From an uncultured Bacilli bacterium (GTDB lineage Bacteria; Bacillota_I; Bacilli_A; RF39; UBA660), in the NCBI GenBank assembly GCA_934167695.1, contig CAKPLP010000004.1:32733-96732 (forward strand): 64,000 bases of DNA. The letters are read 5' to 3'. Below, one piece after another: positions 36,590-46,487 of the stretch (positions are counted from its first letter, which is position 1; each line of letters begins with the position of its first letter). The notes under the pieces were generated by a model. That model ran no database searches. It was not told the DNA's origin and was given only the letters and a program-made list of their open reading frames with translations. Both the position numbers and the translations under genes were made by a program.

Positions 36590-37942
36590 TTAATGTTCAT
36601 GATGACAGTGACAATGACCACCACAATCACAACCATCATCACACTCACACTTATCATGTTCATATTCTAAAACATCTTCTTGATCAATTAAATGTTCATC
36701 CAAATAATATATTAAATACTCAAGCATAATCTTTTCTTCTTCTTTAGTACTATTATTTTTAATTTTTATTTCACCATTATTTAAATCTTCACTATTCAAA
36801 ACAATCAAATATTTACTATTAAATCTATCAGCCTGCTTAAATTGTGATTTTAAACTTCTACCAGTATATTCGGTATCACAAATAAAACCTGCCATTCTTA
36901 ATTCTTGAGAAAGATATGCTGCATATTTCTTTTCTTCCTCATTTACATAAAGAATAAAACAATCTACATAATCCTTTATAGGTAATTTTATATTCTGACT
37001 TTTTATAACATCTACTACTCTACCAATACCAGAAGCAAATCCAATACATGCAGTATCTGGACCATCAAGTTGTTTAACAAGACCGTTATATCTACCACCA
37101 CCTCCGATTGCTAAATTAGCACCATCAGTTTCTACTTTAATTTCAAATACAGTATGATTATAATAATCAAGTCCTCTTACAATTTTAGGATTTACAACAT
37201 ATTTTACTTCCAATAAATCTAAATATTCTAAAACTGTATCAAATCTTTTTTTAGACTCATCATTTAAATAATCAATAGTAGTTGGAGCATTTTTCATATA
37301 AGGATTATCACAATCAACTTTGCAATCAAGTATTCTAAGTGGATTTTTTTTAAGTCTTTCCTTACAATCGTCACAAAATTCATCTATATGCGGTTCAAAA
37401 TAATCTATCAAAGCTTTTCTATAATTATCACGAGAATCCTTATCACCTAAAGAATTTATTTCAACCACTATATTATTAATACCTAACATTTTATAAATAT
37501 TAACACTAGAAGAAATAATTTCAGCATCACTTAAAGGATCATCACTTCCCAAAATCTCCATACCAAATTGAGTAAGTTCTCTATCTCTACCAGCTTGTGG
37601 TCTTTCATAACGATACATTGTTCCATTGTAATAAACCTTAATAGGAAGATTTTCACCATACATTTTATGTTCAATAAAACTACGTACAACACCAGCAGTT
37701 CCTTCAGGTCTTAAAGTCATACTTCTGTCACCACGGTCTTTAAAATCATAAGTTTCTTTAGTAACAATATCAGTAGAGTCCCCTATTCCACGATGAAATA
37801 ATTCACTAGATTCAAATAACGGTGTACGAATATAATTATAATTATACTTTTCCATTACACTATCAATTATTTCTTCAACATATTTCCATATTTTGGCCTC
37901 ATAACCATACAAATCATTAGTTCCCTTAGGTTTTGTAATCAT
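36590..37942 (-). CDS. hisS: Histidine--tRNA ligase with Cys/His-rich tail
   Basis: A class II synthetase with the motifs LRPEGTAGVVRS, the HisA motif region RGLDYYNHTVFE, and GGGGRYNGL. A C-terminal anticodon domain starts near YVDCFILYV. At 450 residues it is about 25 longer than usual because of an acidic tail ending in a dense run of cysteines and histidines. The last ~20 residues hold five Cys and six His, with HCHCHHEH at the very end. The tail looks like a metal-binding extension. A T-box leader precedes the gene, and aspS follows after 15 bases. Confidence 0.95.
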   Translation of the reverse strand: MITKPKGTNDLYGYEAKIWKYVEEIIDSVMEKYNYNYIRTPLFESSELFHRGIGDSTDIVTKETYDFKDRGDRSMTLRPEGTAGVVRSFIEHKMYGENLPIKVYYNGTMYRYERPQAGRDRELTQFGMEILGSDDPLSDAEIISSSVNIYKMLGINNIVVEINSLGDKDSRDNYRKALIDYFEPHIDEFCDDCKERLKKNPLRILDCKVDCDNPYMKNAPTTIDYLNDESKKRFDTVLEYLDLLEVKYVVNPKIVRGLDYYNHTVFEIKVETDGANLAIGGGGRYNGLVKQLDGPDTACIGFASGIGRVVDVIKSQNIKLPIKDYVDCFILYVNEEEKKYAAYLSQELRMAGFICDTEYTGRSLKSQFKQADRFNSKYLIVLNSEDLNNGEIKIKNNSTKEEEKIMLEYLIYYLDEHLIDQEDVLEYEHDKCECDDGCDCGGHCHCHHEH

Positions 37943-37943
37943 A

Positions 37944-38160
37944 ATAATTCCTCCTTCAAAACAAAAAGATGGCCTTTTTTAAGGGCGAACAAACAATTCG
38001 CGGTGCCACCTTAATTTATTACTCATTAATACTTTATCGCAGTAAATACGCTTCTATTATTATGCAAGTGTCTTCAACTTTCGTGATACATTTCACCAAT
38101 AAGTACCTCTCTAATTTTAAAAGTTTACTCCTCTTCCATAGAAGTTAGCTCTATTATACA
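37944..38160 (-). promoter_or_regulatory. T-box leader of hisS-aspS
   Basis: The T-box core AAGGTGGCACCGCGAA lies at 37997-38012. The antiterminator forms by pairing AAGG and GCGAA with TTCGC and CCTT. The competing terminator pairs AAGGTGGC with GCCATCTT followed by TTTTTGTTTT just before the hisS RBS. Stem I is full-size, with AGGAGTAAA and AGAGAGG elements on its 5' side. A CAC triplet (His codon) at 38083-38085 on the 3' side, in TATCACGAAAG, is the likely specifier. So transcription should rise when tRNA-His is uncharged. Confidence 0.92.
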
Positions 38161-38174
38161 ACAAAATTAATTAC

Positions 38175-39311
38175 TTATCTACACTTTTCATATTTTTTTT
38201 GAAAAGCTTCCTCCATCATAGAAGAATTAACTCCCATATTCTCAATTACTTTAGGATCAAATAACTTCATATATCTATCATCAGAAAATAAAACTGAATA
38301 CATATCCTTATTTTCTATTAAAAAATCACTCAATACTTCTCCATAAGTATATACTAAGCTATTTCTAATATCCATAGCATAATCCTCTGGAGTTACCAAG
38401 TTATTATCAAATATTTTATTAATTTGATCCTGACTAATATTAAAATACTTGTTTTTTTGTAATAAATCATTAGGTAACTTTGTTAACAAAAGAAAATCCT
38501 TTAAAGAACTAAGCATACCTTCACAATTATTAATAACATTATTTTGGGCTTCTTCTTTATAAATATTATTATCAATCAAAAATTCAATAAATTCTTTTTC
38601 TCTATATATAGCATTTACCTCATGCAAAATAGAAAAATACATATAATTTCTAGCATTTTTAAAATTAGATTTTCCCACTCTATCAAAATCTTCTACATGT
38701 CCAATTTCATGAACAAGGGTAGCTAAATCATAAACAGTAGTATTTTTACGTTCTATATTTCTAATTACAAAACAAGTGTTATTATAATCATCCCAATATG
38801 TCATGCCATTAATATTAGTAAATTGAAAATCTTCAAAATTTTTAACATTAAATAATCTATTGTCTTGCAATAATTGGGATAATATTTTACCACCTTTAGG
38901 ATTTCTATCATTATAATATTCAAATAAAATATCCAATAATTCTTTATTATCATGATAATAATCATAATCATTAATTCTACTGCCATTTATATTCTCATCA
39001 GAAGCATTTACAAAAGCAGTAAAAACATCTTTCATAAATTGATAATGAAAATTTTTATTATCTAAAAAGTTTTTTAAGAAAAATCTGTTTTTATGATTGC
39101 TAATTTGAATAACCTTCTCAAAATAATATGGGTTTTGCTTTTTTATTTTTGATATATTTAAATAATCTTCTCCAACAAGAGAATAATATAAATCGGAAAG
39201 ATTTAATAATGAACTAAAAATAGATTCAGCCATTTTTACACTGGTACATCTTTGATATTGCCCATATAACAAATCTAATTGTTGAGATAATCTATTTATT
39301 TTATCATTCAT
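38175..39311 (-). CDS. HExxH metallopeptidase-like protein A
   Basis: A 378-residue soluble protein with no signal peptide. The zinc motif HEIGH (in TLVHEIGHVED) lies near residue 201, and a downstream HEVNAIYREKEF offers the third-ligand glutamate. The layout resembles the catalytic domain of M3/oligoendopeptidase F-like enzymes, without the full length of that family. It is a diverged paralogue of the next gene upstream and starts 11 bases after that gene's stop. The ribosome site is weak, suggesting translational coupling. Substrate unknown. Confidence 0.68.
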   Translation of the reverse strand: MNDKINRLSQQLDLLYGQYQRCTSVKMAESIFSSLLNLSDLYYSLVGEDYLNISKIKKQNPYYFEKVIQISNHKNRFFLKNFLDNKNFHYQFMKDVFTAFVNASDENINGSRINDYDYYHDNKELLDILFEYYNDRNPKGGKILSQLLQDNRLFNVKNFEDFQFTNINGMTYWDDYNNTCFVIRNIERKNTTVYDLATLVHEIGHVEDFDRVGKSNFKNARNYMYFSILHEVNAIYREKEFIEFLIDNNIYKEEAQNNVINNCEGMLSSLKDFLLLTKLPNDLLQKNKYFNISQDQINKIFDNNLVTPEDYAMDIRNSLVYTYGEVLSDFLIENKDMYSVLFSDDRYMKLFDPKVIENMGVNSSMMEEAFQKKYEKCR

Positions 39312-39322
39312 TCTACTATCGC

Positions 39323-40375
39323 CTACTTTTTAAGACTCTTTTGATAATTTCTAACAACAACATTCGAAGCACCAAATGGAGTATACCCGAATGTTCTTAA
39401 AAGATCTTGATCAAATAATAATTCTCTTTTTTCATTCATATAAAACTTATAATCTGTAATTTTTTCTGGACAATCCAATAATATATCACTAACCAAATTA
39501 CCAAAAACAAAATTTATCGTTTCTTCAAAATTACTATTTTCACTCAAAGTTTCACTATAATTTTCATATTTTAATAAATCCTTTAATCTATGCAATTCAC
39601 ATATTAAAGTATAATAATTAATTTTATTTTGACAAATAACTTCATCTTTAAATAGAGCATCATCTTTTAAATAATTTAAAAATTTCTTCTCTTCTAAATA
39701 AGGATTAACTTCAAGAAAATTATTGCAAAATTTAAAACGATTAAGCTTTGCTGTATCTTTTATTTTTTCCTCATCTCTAATATGTTCAACTTCATGTACT
39801 AAAGTAGTCATTGCTGTAAAATTATGCTTATTAGAAATAAAAACATAATTTTCATTTAAAGACTTAGAAACATTACTATTACCAACGTATCCCTCAGGTA
39901 AATCTAATGAATAAATTTGCTCATTTAAAATTAACCTATTAAACACATCCGCACTTTTTAAATTATCACTATCCTGATAATACTTCATAATAATTTTATA
40001 CATTTCTTCTTCAGAATACTTTTTATCATTAATTACTGAGTAATCAAATTGACTATCTATTTTTAATCTTTTTAGCAATGACTGAACAATCGTAACTGCC
40101 AAAACATAATTATCTCTTAGATTTTTCAAATTTCTCTTCTCATATTGATAAACTTTAATTAAAGCCATATTTAAAAACAAATTATTTAATTCATTAATTA
40201 AATTTTTAATTTCACTATTTCTTTCCTTATCAACTTCAGATAAAGCTATATTTAAAAAATTAGTGGTATTTAAAGAATCTATAATAGTATTAACATTCAT
40301 AGAAGTAACCAATTTATATGTACTATTAGTTAAATCATCTTTAATTTTATCTATATTTCCAGTAAATATTTTCAT
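39323..40375 (-). CDS. HExxH metallopeptidase-like protein B
   Basis: A 350-residue paralogue of the downstream gene, sharing layout: helical N-terminal half, TTLVHEVEHIRDEEK zinc motif near residue 195, an LEVNPYLEEKKFLNYL helix with the likely Glu ligand, and a C-terminal end with FDQDLLRTFGYTP similar to FDPKVIENMGVNS of its partner. The catalytic Glu (HE) is present. The ATG follows TTTAGGAGGAAGT. Two genes in tandem suggest duplication and divergence, possibly for different peptides. Confidence 0.66.
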   Translation of the reverse strand: MKIFTGNIDKIKDDLTNSTYKLVTSMNVNTIIDSLNTTNFLNIALSEVDKERNSEIKNLINELNNLFLNMALIKVYQYEKRNLKNLRDNYVLAVTIVQSLLKRLKIDSQFDYSVINDKKYSEEEMYKIIMKYYQDSDNLKSADVFNRLILNEQIYSLDLPEGYVGNSNVSKSLNENYVFISNKHNFTAMTTLVHEVEHIRDEEKIKDTAKLNRFKFCNNFLEVNPYLEEKKFLNYLKDDALFKDEVICQNKINYYTLICELHRLKDLLKYENYSETLSENSNFEETINFVFGNLVSDILLDCPEKITDYKFYMNEKRELLFDQDLLRTFGYTPFGASNVVVRNYQKSLKK

Positions 40376-40415
40376 ACTTCCTCCTAAAACCGTACTTATT
40401 ATTATATCTTAAAAC

Positions 40416-40445
40416 CCAAAAAAAAGAAAGCTAAATAGCTTCTTT
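40416..40445 (-). terminator. Terminator of the secDF-relA-dtd-AI2E operon
   Basis: AAGCTA-AA-TAGCTT (40428-40441) followed on the minus strand by CTTTTTTTT. It overlaps the stop of the permease gene. Confidence 0.8.
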
Positions 40446-41489
40446 TATATTTTTAACAGTTTCCTTCAAATCTCTTTTAAAGAAATTATAAGTAGTTCTA
40501 ATTAACAAATACACAGGTAATGAGGCAATAATACCAATAGTACCAGCCAAAGTACCACCAACACTAACAGCCATTATAGTTATTAATGGATTTACATTAT
40601 TCGTTTTACCATAAACTTTAGGAGATATTAAATAACCATCTAATTGAGGAAAAATAATACTAATAATTAAGGTTCCCATAAATGTATAAGAATTAGTAAC
40701 ACTAGCTAAAATAAGAGCAATAACATTAGTAATTAATCCACCAAAATAAGGAATAACAGTCGTAATACAAGCTAAAATTCCAAGAATAAGCCAGTTAGGA
40801 TGGTTAACTATTCTAAATAATATTGAATATTCAAAAAACTGAATAACCATAAAAATAGTAAGTCCTTTTAAATAGTTTCCTATTTCAGTATCTAAACACT
40901 TAACATATTTAAAACTACGAGAAGATATTCCCTTCAAAAACTTTTTAATACCACTACGAATTTTATCCATATAGGCTAAAAAGTATATAGAAGCAACAAA
41001 ACAAACAACAACATTTCCAACAACACCTATTGATTTAGAAATAATATCACTAGCACCATCAGTTACAATCTTACCAATATTTTGTATTGCTTTACTAAGA
41101 TACTCATTTACACTTCCTTCAACATTACCCAAATTAAGACCAAACTTTTTACTAACTGTATCTAAAACTTCACTAAAGTTTCTAGACAAAGAAATTAACT
41201 GATCATACAAAAGAGGCAATGTAGTCATTAAGATAAATGAAATAATAAACAATACAATAATAACTACTGAAGTAACTGCCAAAAATTTAGGAATTCCTTT
41301 TTTCTGTAGCCATTTTACAATAGGTGTTAAACTATAAGCAATAGTAAAAGCAATAATAAATGGTAAAATAATTTGAATCACTCTCACTAAAATATTCCAC
41401 CATGTACCAATATTACTAATAGTAATATATAAAAATAGCATAATAGCAGTAATATTAATAATTTTATAATTTAATTTATTTTCCTTCAT
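40431..41489 (-). CDS. AI-2E-family transporter
   Basis: A 352-residue protein of the AI-2E/TqsA/PerM family with about eight helices. It has two N-terminal helices, the soluble segment with SKKFGLNLGNVEGSVNEYL, and the conserved C-terminal part FPQLDGYLISPKVYGKTNNVNPL. Members export peptides or small molecules or act as Na+/H+ antiporters, so the cargo is unknown. It begins 5 bases after the dtd stop. Confidence 0.9.
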   Translation of the reverse strand: MKENKLNYKIINITAIMLFLYITISNIGTWWNILVRVIQIILPFIIAFTIAYSLTPIVKWLQKKGIPKFLAVTSVVIIVLFIISFILMTTLPLLYDQLISLSRNFSEVLDTVSKKFGLNLGNVEGSVNEYLSKAIQNIGKIVTDGASDIISKSIGVVGNVVVCFVASIYFLAYMDKIRSGIKKFLKGISSRSFKYVKCLDTEIGNYLKGLTIFMVIQFFEYSILFRIVNHPNWLILGILACITTVIPYFGGLITNVIALILASVTNSYTFMGTLIISIIFPQLDGYLISPKVYGKTNNVNPLITIMAVSVGGTLAGTIGIIASLPVYLLIRTTYNFFKRDLKETVKNIKEAI

Positions 41490-41494
41490 AATCC

Positions 41495-41929
41495 TTACCT
41501 TTCTAAAAGTATAGTCGTAGGTCCAATATTAGAAATTTCTACTTTCATGTCTTCTCCAAATATTCCTGTTTCTACTTTAGTATATGTAGATAGCTTATCA
41601 TTAAATAACTCATATAACTTTTTACTTTCTTTTCCATTAAGAGCAGCTATATAACTAGGTCTATTTCCTTTACTAGTATTAGCATATAAAGTAAATTGTG
41701 AAATAGAAAGAATACTACCTCCATAATTCAAAAGAGAACAATTCATAACACCATTGGTATCAGGAAATATTCTCAAATTGACAACTTTATTTACTAAATA
41801 GTCTATATTCTCTTCTGTATCACCATCAGTAAAGCCAACAAATAAAACAAGACCATCTTCTATCTTTCCAACTATATTACCATTGACAGATACATTAGCA
41901 TTTCCACTTCTTTGAACCAATACTCTCAT
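41495..41929 (-). CDS. dtd: D-aminoacyl-tRNA deacylase
   Basis: Removes D-amino acids (and glycine from tRNA-Ala) from tRNA. It has the normal length of 144 residues with the motifs SQFTLYA and NIGPTTI, the latter corresponding to the NxGP(V/T)T motif that forms the chiral-proofreading site. Its ATG shares one base with the relA stop (TAATG), so translation is coupled. Confidence 0.96.
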   Translation of the reverse strand: MRVLVQRSGNANVSVNGNIVGKIEDGLVLFVGFTDGDTEENIDYLVNKVVNLRIFPDTNGVMNCSLLNYGGSILSISQFTLYANTSKGNRPSYIAALNGKESKKLYELFNDKLSTYTKVETGIFGEDMKVEISNIGPTTILLER

Positions 41930-44076
41930 TATCTTATTAACCTTTCAACTTTATTTACAAATGGTTCTTTATTAAATTCTAAAAATAATTTATCTAATTG
42001 CTTTACACTAGTAACATAACAACTTACCTGATAAACAGAAATATCACTTTGATAAATATTTTTTATTTCAATAACACTAATATTTAACATACTAGCCTTT
42101 TGTACAATTTCAACCATTTTATTATCATGAGTATTACAATAAATTAAAATATCTGTTTGATACTTTTTATTATTAGAATTATCATTCCATTTAACTTCAA
42201 CAGTTCTATTATCCAACGTTAACAAGTTATGGCAGTTTATTCTATGAATACTAATACCATTACCTTTAGTAATATATCCAATTATTTCATCACCATATAC
42301 AGGATTACAACAATTAGCTAAATTAACCTTAACCTTATCAATACCAGAAACTATAATATCATTAGATTCATCTTTAATAACAACAGGCTTCTTTACAGGA
42401 TTCTTATCCTCTTGCTTATATATTATATTAATAACAGAATTAGAAGAAGTATGACCATTTCCAATATTTAAATAAACCTCATCGACATTATCAACCTTAA
42501 GTTCCTTAAATATTTTTTTAGAATTTTCATCACTAAAGAACCCAGCTATAGGAAGTTTTTTCTTTCTTAATTCTTTTTCTAAACTATCCTTACCTCTTTC
42601 AATATAGATATCCTTTTCATTTTTAGAAAAATAACTTCTAATTTTATTTTTAGTTGCAGTTGACTTAACCATATTTACCCATTCTAAGGATGGTGAAGAT
42701 GCCTTATTAGTAATTATTTTTACTATATCATTATCCTTAAGTTCATAATCAAGAGGAGCTATCACATTATTAACAAGAGCCCCAACAGTAGTTTCACCAA
42801 CTCTTGTATGAACCTTATAGGCAAAATCAAGAGGTGTTGCACCTTTTGGCAATTCAAAAACATCACCTTTAGGACTAAAACAATAAATATTATTATTTAA
42901 AACCTCATCTTTAACACTATTAACAAAGTCCTCACTACTCATTTTATCGTTTGATAAATCTATTATAGATTTAAAAAATTGAAGTTTTTGTTCAGTTGTA
43001 GATTGTAAGTTGGCAGTTGCATTTTTATTTTCCTTATAAGCCCAATGAGAAGCAACACCATTTTCTGCCAACTCATCCATTTTATGAGTACGAATTTGAA
43101 TTTCAAATAAATATCCATCTATTCCAAAAACAGTAGTATGAAGAGACTGATACATATTAGGTTTTGGCATTGCTATATAATCTTTAAATCTTTTAGGCAT
43201 AGGTTTATATTTAGAATGAATTAAACCTAAAACCAAATAACATTCTTGTTTAGTATTAACAAGAATACGCATTGCTAATAAATCATAAATTTCACTAAAT
43301 TTCTTACCTTTATTTAACTTATTATAAATACTATAAATACTTTTACTACGACCCTTCATCTCAAATGGAATATTGTGTTCTGTTAAAATATCTTTTACCT
43401 CTTCCATCATTTCTTGAACAGTTCGATCTCTTTCCAATTTAGTCTTATTTAATTTTTCTGCAATATCATAAAAGACATCTGGCTTTAAATATCTAAGCGA
43501 TAAGTCCTCTAACTCACTCTTAATTTTATGAATACCTAAATGATGCGCAATAGGAGCAAGTATTTCTAATGACTCATTAGCTTTTTTTACTTGTTTTTCA
43601 GCCGGTAAAGCCCAAAGAGTACGCATATTATGAAGTCTATCTGCCAACTTTACAATAATTACACGTACATCTTCACTCATACCAACTATTATTTTTTTAT
43701 AATACTCTATTAAATACTCATTTTCAGTAGAAAAATGAAGTCTAGAAAGTTTTGTTACTCCCTCTACCAATTTTGTAACAGTAGGACCAACAATACTTTC
43801 CATTTCTTCCCTAGAACAATCACAATCCTCTAACACGTCATGTAATAATCCAGCTTGTAGTGTTTCACTATCTGCATAAACAGTTGTCAAAATTTTAGCA
43901 ACATTAAGAGGATGAATAATATAAGCTTCACCAGATTTACGATATTGACCATTATGTTTTTCTAAAGCCAAATTATAAGCCTTTTCAACATTTTCAATTT
44001 CTTTAGGATCGGTAATATAAGCTTTTACTAATTCCATAACCTCATCAAAAGTGATTTTATCCTTTGAATGTGACAT
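41929..44076 (-). CDS. relA: Bifunctional (p)ppGpp synthetase/hydrolase RelA/SpoT
   Basis: A long RSH enzyme of about 715 residues. An N-terminal HD hydrolase domain (HDVLEDC near residue 75), a synthetase domain (GRSKSIYSIYNK, and YKPMPKRFKDYIAMPKPNMYQSLHT), a TGS domain (FSPKGDVFELPKGATPLDFAY), a zinc-finger region with CCNPVYGDEI and a C-terminal ACT domain are all present. Both activities should be intact. The start is ATG 44076 behind AGAGGTGAAGTT; the earlier TTG at 44100 lies in the secDF stop region. Confidence 0.96.
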   Translation of the reverse strand: MSHSKDKITFDEVMELVKAYITDPKEIENVEKAYNLALEKHNGQYRKSGEAYIIHPLNVAKILTTVYADSETLQAGLLHDVLEDCDCSREEMESIVGPTVTKLVEGVTKLSRLHFSTENEYLIEYYKKIIVGMSEDVRVIIVKLADRLHNMRTLWALPAEKQVKKANESLEILAPIAHHLGIHKIKSELEDLSLRYLKPDVFYDIAEKLNKTKLERDRTVQEMMEEVKDILTEHNIPFEMKGRSKSIYSIYNKLNKGKKFSEIYDLLAMRILVNTKQECYLVLGLIHSKYKPMPKRFKDYIAMPKPNMYQSLHTTVFGIDGYLFEIQIRTHKMDELAENGVASHWAYKENKNATANLQSTTEQKLQFFKSIIDLSNDKMSSEDFVNSVKDEVLNNNIYCFSPKGDVFELPKGATPLDFAYKVHTRVGETTVGALVNNVIAPLDYELKDNDIVKIITNKASSPSLEWVNMVKSTATKNKIRSYFSKNEKDIYIERGKDSLEKELRKKKLPIAGFFSDENSKKIFKELKVDNVDEVYLNIGNGHTSSNSVINIIYKQEDKNPVKKPVVIKDESNDIIVSGIDKVKVNLANCCNPVYGDEIIGYITKGNGISIHRINCHNLLTLDNRTVEVKWNDNSNNKKYQTDILIYCNTHDNKMVEIVQKASMLNISVIEIKNIYQSDISVYQVSCYVTSVKQLDKLFLEFNKEPFVNKVERLIR

Positions 44077-44093
44077 AACTTCACCTCTTTTAA

Positions 44094-46379
44094 CTAACAA
44101 TTAATGCCCTTAATCATTTTCTCATCGAATTCATCTTCATACTTTCTTTTATTTTTCTTTGGCTTTCCTAAACTTTTCTTCTCAATTACTAAAAATAATG
44201 CTGTAGCAATAAAGATAGAAGAATATGTTCCAGAAATAAGTCCAACTAGCATAGCAACATTAAAACTAAGTATTTCTTTACTACCCAAGAATATCAAAAC
44301 AACAACAGGAATTAAAGTAGTAACAGAAGTCCATACTGTTCTAGTAAATGTCTCTTGAATACTTCTATTAACCACTTCATCAAGTTTATCTTTAGTAAGT
44401 TTTGAAGAATTTATTTTAGATAAATTTTCACGGATCCTATCAAAACTTACGATTGTATCATTAATAGAATAACCAATAATTGCAAGAACAGCAGCTATAA
44501 ACATTACAGAAACTTCCATTCTGCTTATTGCAAATACTGCAAAAATCATAAATACATCATGAACAAGAGCAACAACACTAGCAATTCCATAACTAAACTT
44601 AAATCTAAGAGAAATATAAATAATTATTCCAATAAAAGCAATCAACACAGATAATAAAGCATTTTTAATTAGTTGTTTTTTTACAACATTACTAACAACA
44701 CCAATATCTACTTTTGCATCATACTTATCAGTAAAATAATCCTTTGTCTTCTTTATTTCATTAGAATTTAATACATCACTAACCACTACATCAACATTCT
44801 TACCATCAATAGTAATTTCATTTTCATGAAGATTTAATTTTTTAAGATCTGATTTAACCTGTTTAGTACTAATCTTTTTACTTGTAACTAAAGAAATATC
44901 ACTTCCAGATTTAAAATCAACACCAAGATTAAATCCTCCTTTAGTAATAAAGAAAATTCCACCAAGTAATAAAACAAGACAAGAAATAGTTATAAATACT
45001 TTAGTATTTTTTAAGAAATTAACGTCTTTAAATGGAATAACCTTAACTTCTTCTCCATTCTGAACATCTGGAATATCTTCACTTTTAACATTTATAAATA
45101 AGTTAGTTTTATCATTAAAATAACCTGTTTTAATAAACATATTAAGAATTAATCTAGTAATAATTATCATTGTAAATATAGTTACAAAAATTGTAATAAT
45201 TAACATAGTAGCAAAGCCTTTTACACTACTTTCTCCAAAAACAAACATAATAATTGCAACTATAAATGTAGTAACATTACTATCAAATATAGATGAAAAA
45301 CTCTCTTTAGAACCCATTTTAAATGCAGATTCTAGACTTCTTCCTCTATATAGTTCATCCCTTATACGAGAATATGTAATTACATTAGCATCAACTGCCA
45401 TTCCAATACCAAGAACAAGTGCAGCAATACCGGGTAATGTAAGAACTCCACCGACTAACCAGAATATAAAGAATACTAATAAAGTATACATAATCATAGC
45501 AACTGATGAGATAAATCCAGCAAAATGATAAATTACAAGAAGAACTACAATAATTAAACTAACTCCAATAATTCCAGCAATTAATGTTCTATTAAGAGTT
45601 TCATCTCCAAAACTTGCACCAACAGTTTTACTAGAAACTTCTTTAAGTTTTGATGGTAAACTACCAGAATTAATCAAATCAACTAAGTTATTAGCCTCAT
45701 CATCAGTAAAACTTCCCTGAATAATTACATCACTTGCAAAACCTTGAGAAACAGTAGCAGCACTTAAACAATTAGAAGCACTAGTACCACATTTATCCTT
45801 CTCACTTTCATATGAGTCATTTTCCTCATCATAATCTAACCAAATAACAATAGTATTGTTATCATAATCTTTTACTCTATTAGTAACAGAATAAAATTTA
45901 TCTTTGTCTTTTATACTAAGTAATACTGCAGGTTTACCAGATGAATCTTGTGAAACTTTAGCTCCCCCACTTTTTAAAACATCACTATCCATAAGTAAAT
46001 TATCATTAACATCTCTAAATGATAATGTTGCAACAGTAGATAGTTGGTGACGAGCCTCTGCTTCATTTTGAACACCAGCAAGTCTAATCCTAATTTTATT
46101 ATTACCCTCTAAAATAATTTCAGGTTCACTTACACCCAAACTATCAATTCTTTTACTCAATGTTTTATATGTATTATTCATCTTTGCTTGAGTCATTTTA
46201 GAACCATCAATAGATTTTACTTCATATAAAACTTCAAATCCTCCTTGTAAATCCAAACCAAAATTTAAATTTTCAAGTAAAGGTTTAAAACAAAAACACA
46301 TTCCTACTGTAAAAAGACATAAAATAACAGTAATAATGGTTGTTTTTTTCTTTCCTTTTAGTTCCTTTTTCTTCGTCAT
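44094..46379 (-). CDS. secDF: Fused protein-export membrane protein SecDF
   Basis: Single-chain SecD-SecF of about 761 residues with twelve helices in two sets of six. The SecD half has NFGLDLQGGFEVLYEV, the P1 domain and GIGMAVDANVITYSRIRDE. The SecF half has NLGVDFKSGSDI and AIIGYSINDTIVSFDRIREN. It uses the proton gradient to pull secreted proteins through SecYEG. The start is ATG 46379 behind AGAGGTG. The gene is followed directly by relA; recJ and apt, which lie between them in Bacillus, are absent. Confidence 0.95.
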   Translation of the reverse strand: MTKKKELKGKKKTTIITVILCLFTVGMCFCFKPLLENLNFGLDLQGGFEVLYEVKSIDGSKMTQAKMNNTYKTLSKRIDSLGVSEPEIILEGNNKIRIRLAGVQNEAEARHQLSTVATLSFRDVNDNLLMDSDVLKSGGAKVSQDSSGKPAVLLSIKDKDKFYSVTNRVKDYDNNTIVIWLDYDEENDSYESEKDKCGTSASNCLSAATVSQGFASDVIIQGSFTDDEANNLVDLINSGSLPSKLKEVSSKTVGASFGDETLNRTLIAGIIGVSLIIVVLLVIYHFAGFISSVAMIMYTLLVFFIFWLVGGVLTLPGIAALVLGIGMAVDANVITYSRIRDELYRGRSLESAFKMGSKESFSSIFDSNVTTFIVAIIMFVFGESSVKGFATMLIITIFVTIFTMIIITRLILNMFIKTGYFNDKTNLFINVKSEDIPDVQNGEEVKVIPFKDVNFLKNTKVFITISCLVLLLGGIFFITKGGFNLGVDFKSGSDISLVTSKKISTKQVKSDLKKLNLHENEITIDGKNVDVVVSDVLNSNEIKKTKDYFTDKYDAKVDIGVVSNVVKKQLIKNALLSVLIAFIGIIIYISLRFKFSYGIASVVALVHDVFMIFAVFAISRMEVSVMFIAAVLAIIGYSINDTIVSFDRIRENLSKINSSKLTKDKLDEVVNRSIQETFTRTVWTSVTTLIPVVVLIFLGSKEILSFNVAMLVGLISGTYSSIFIATALFLVIEKKSLGKPKKNKRKYEDEFDEKMIKGINC

Positions 46380-46443
46380 TTTTAACACCTCTTTTATAGA
46401 ACTATACTAATTATAACTAAAAATAAACAATTTGTAAAAACAT

Positions 46444-46487
46444 TTAAATAAAAAAATAAAAAATGTTTATATAATACAAACATTTTC
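46444..46487 (-). terminator. Terminator of the pilC-pilD operon
   Basis: AAAATGTTT/AAACATTTT (46460-46486) followed on the minus strand by TTTATTTTTTTATTT. It directly abuts the pilD stop. Confidence 0.85.

Noticed and set aside
44260..44358. Plus-strand frames inside secDF, obgE, ruvB and other conserved genes
   Set aside because: They lie wholly inside well-supported genes on the other strand and lack ribosome sites.
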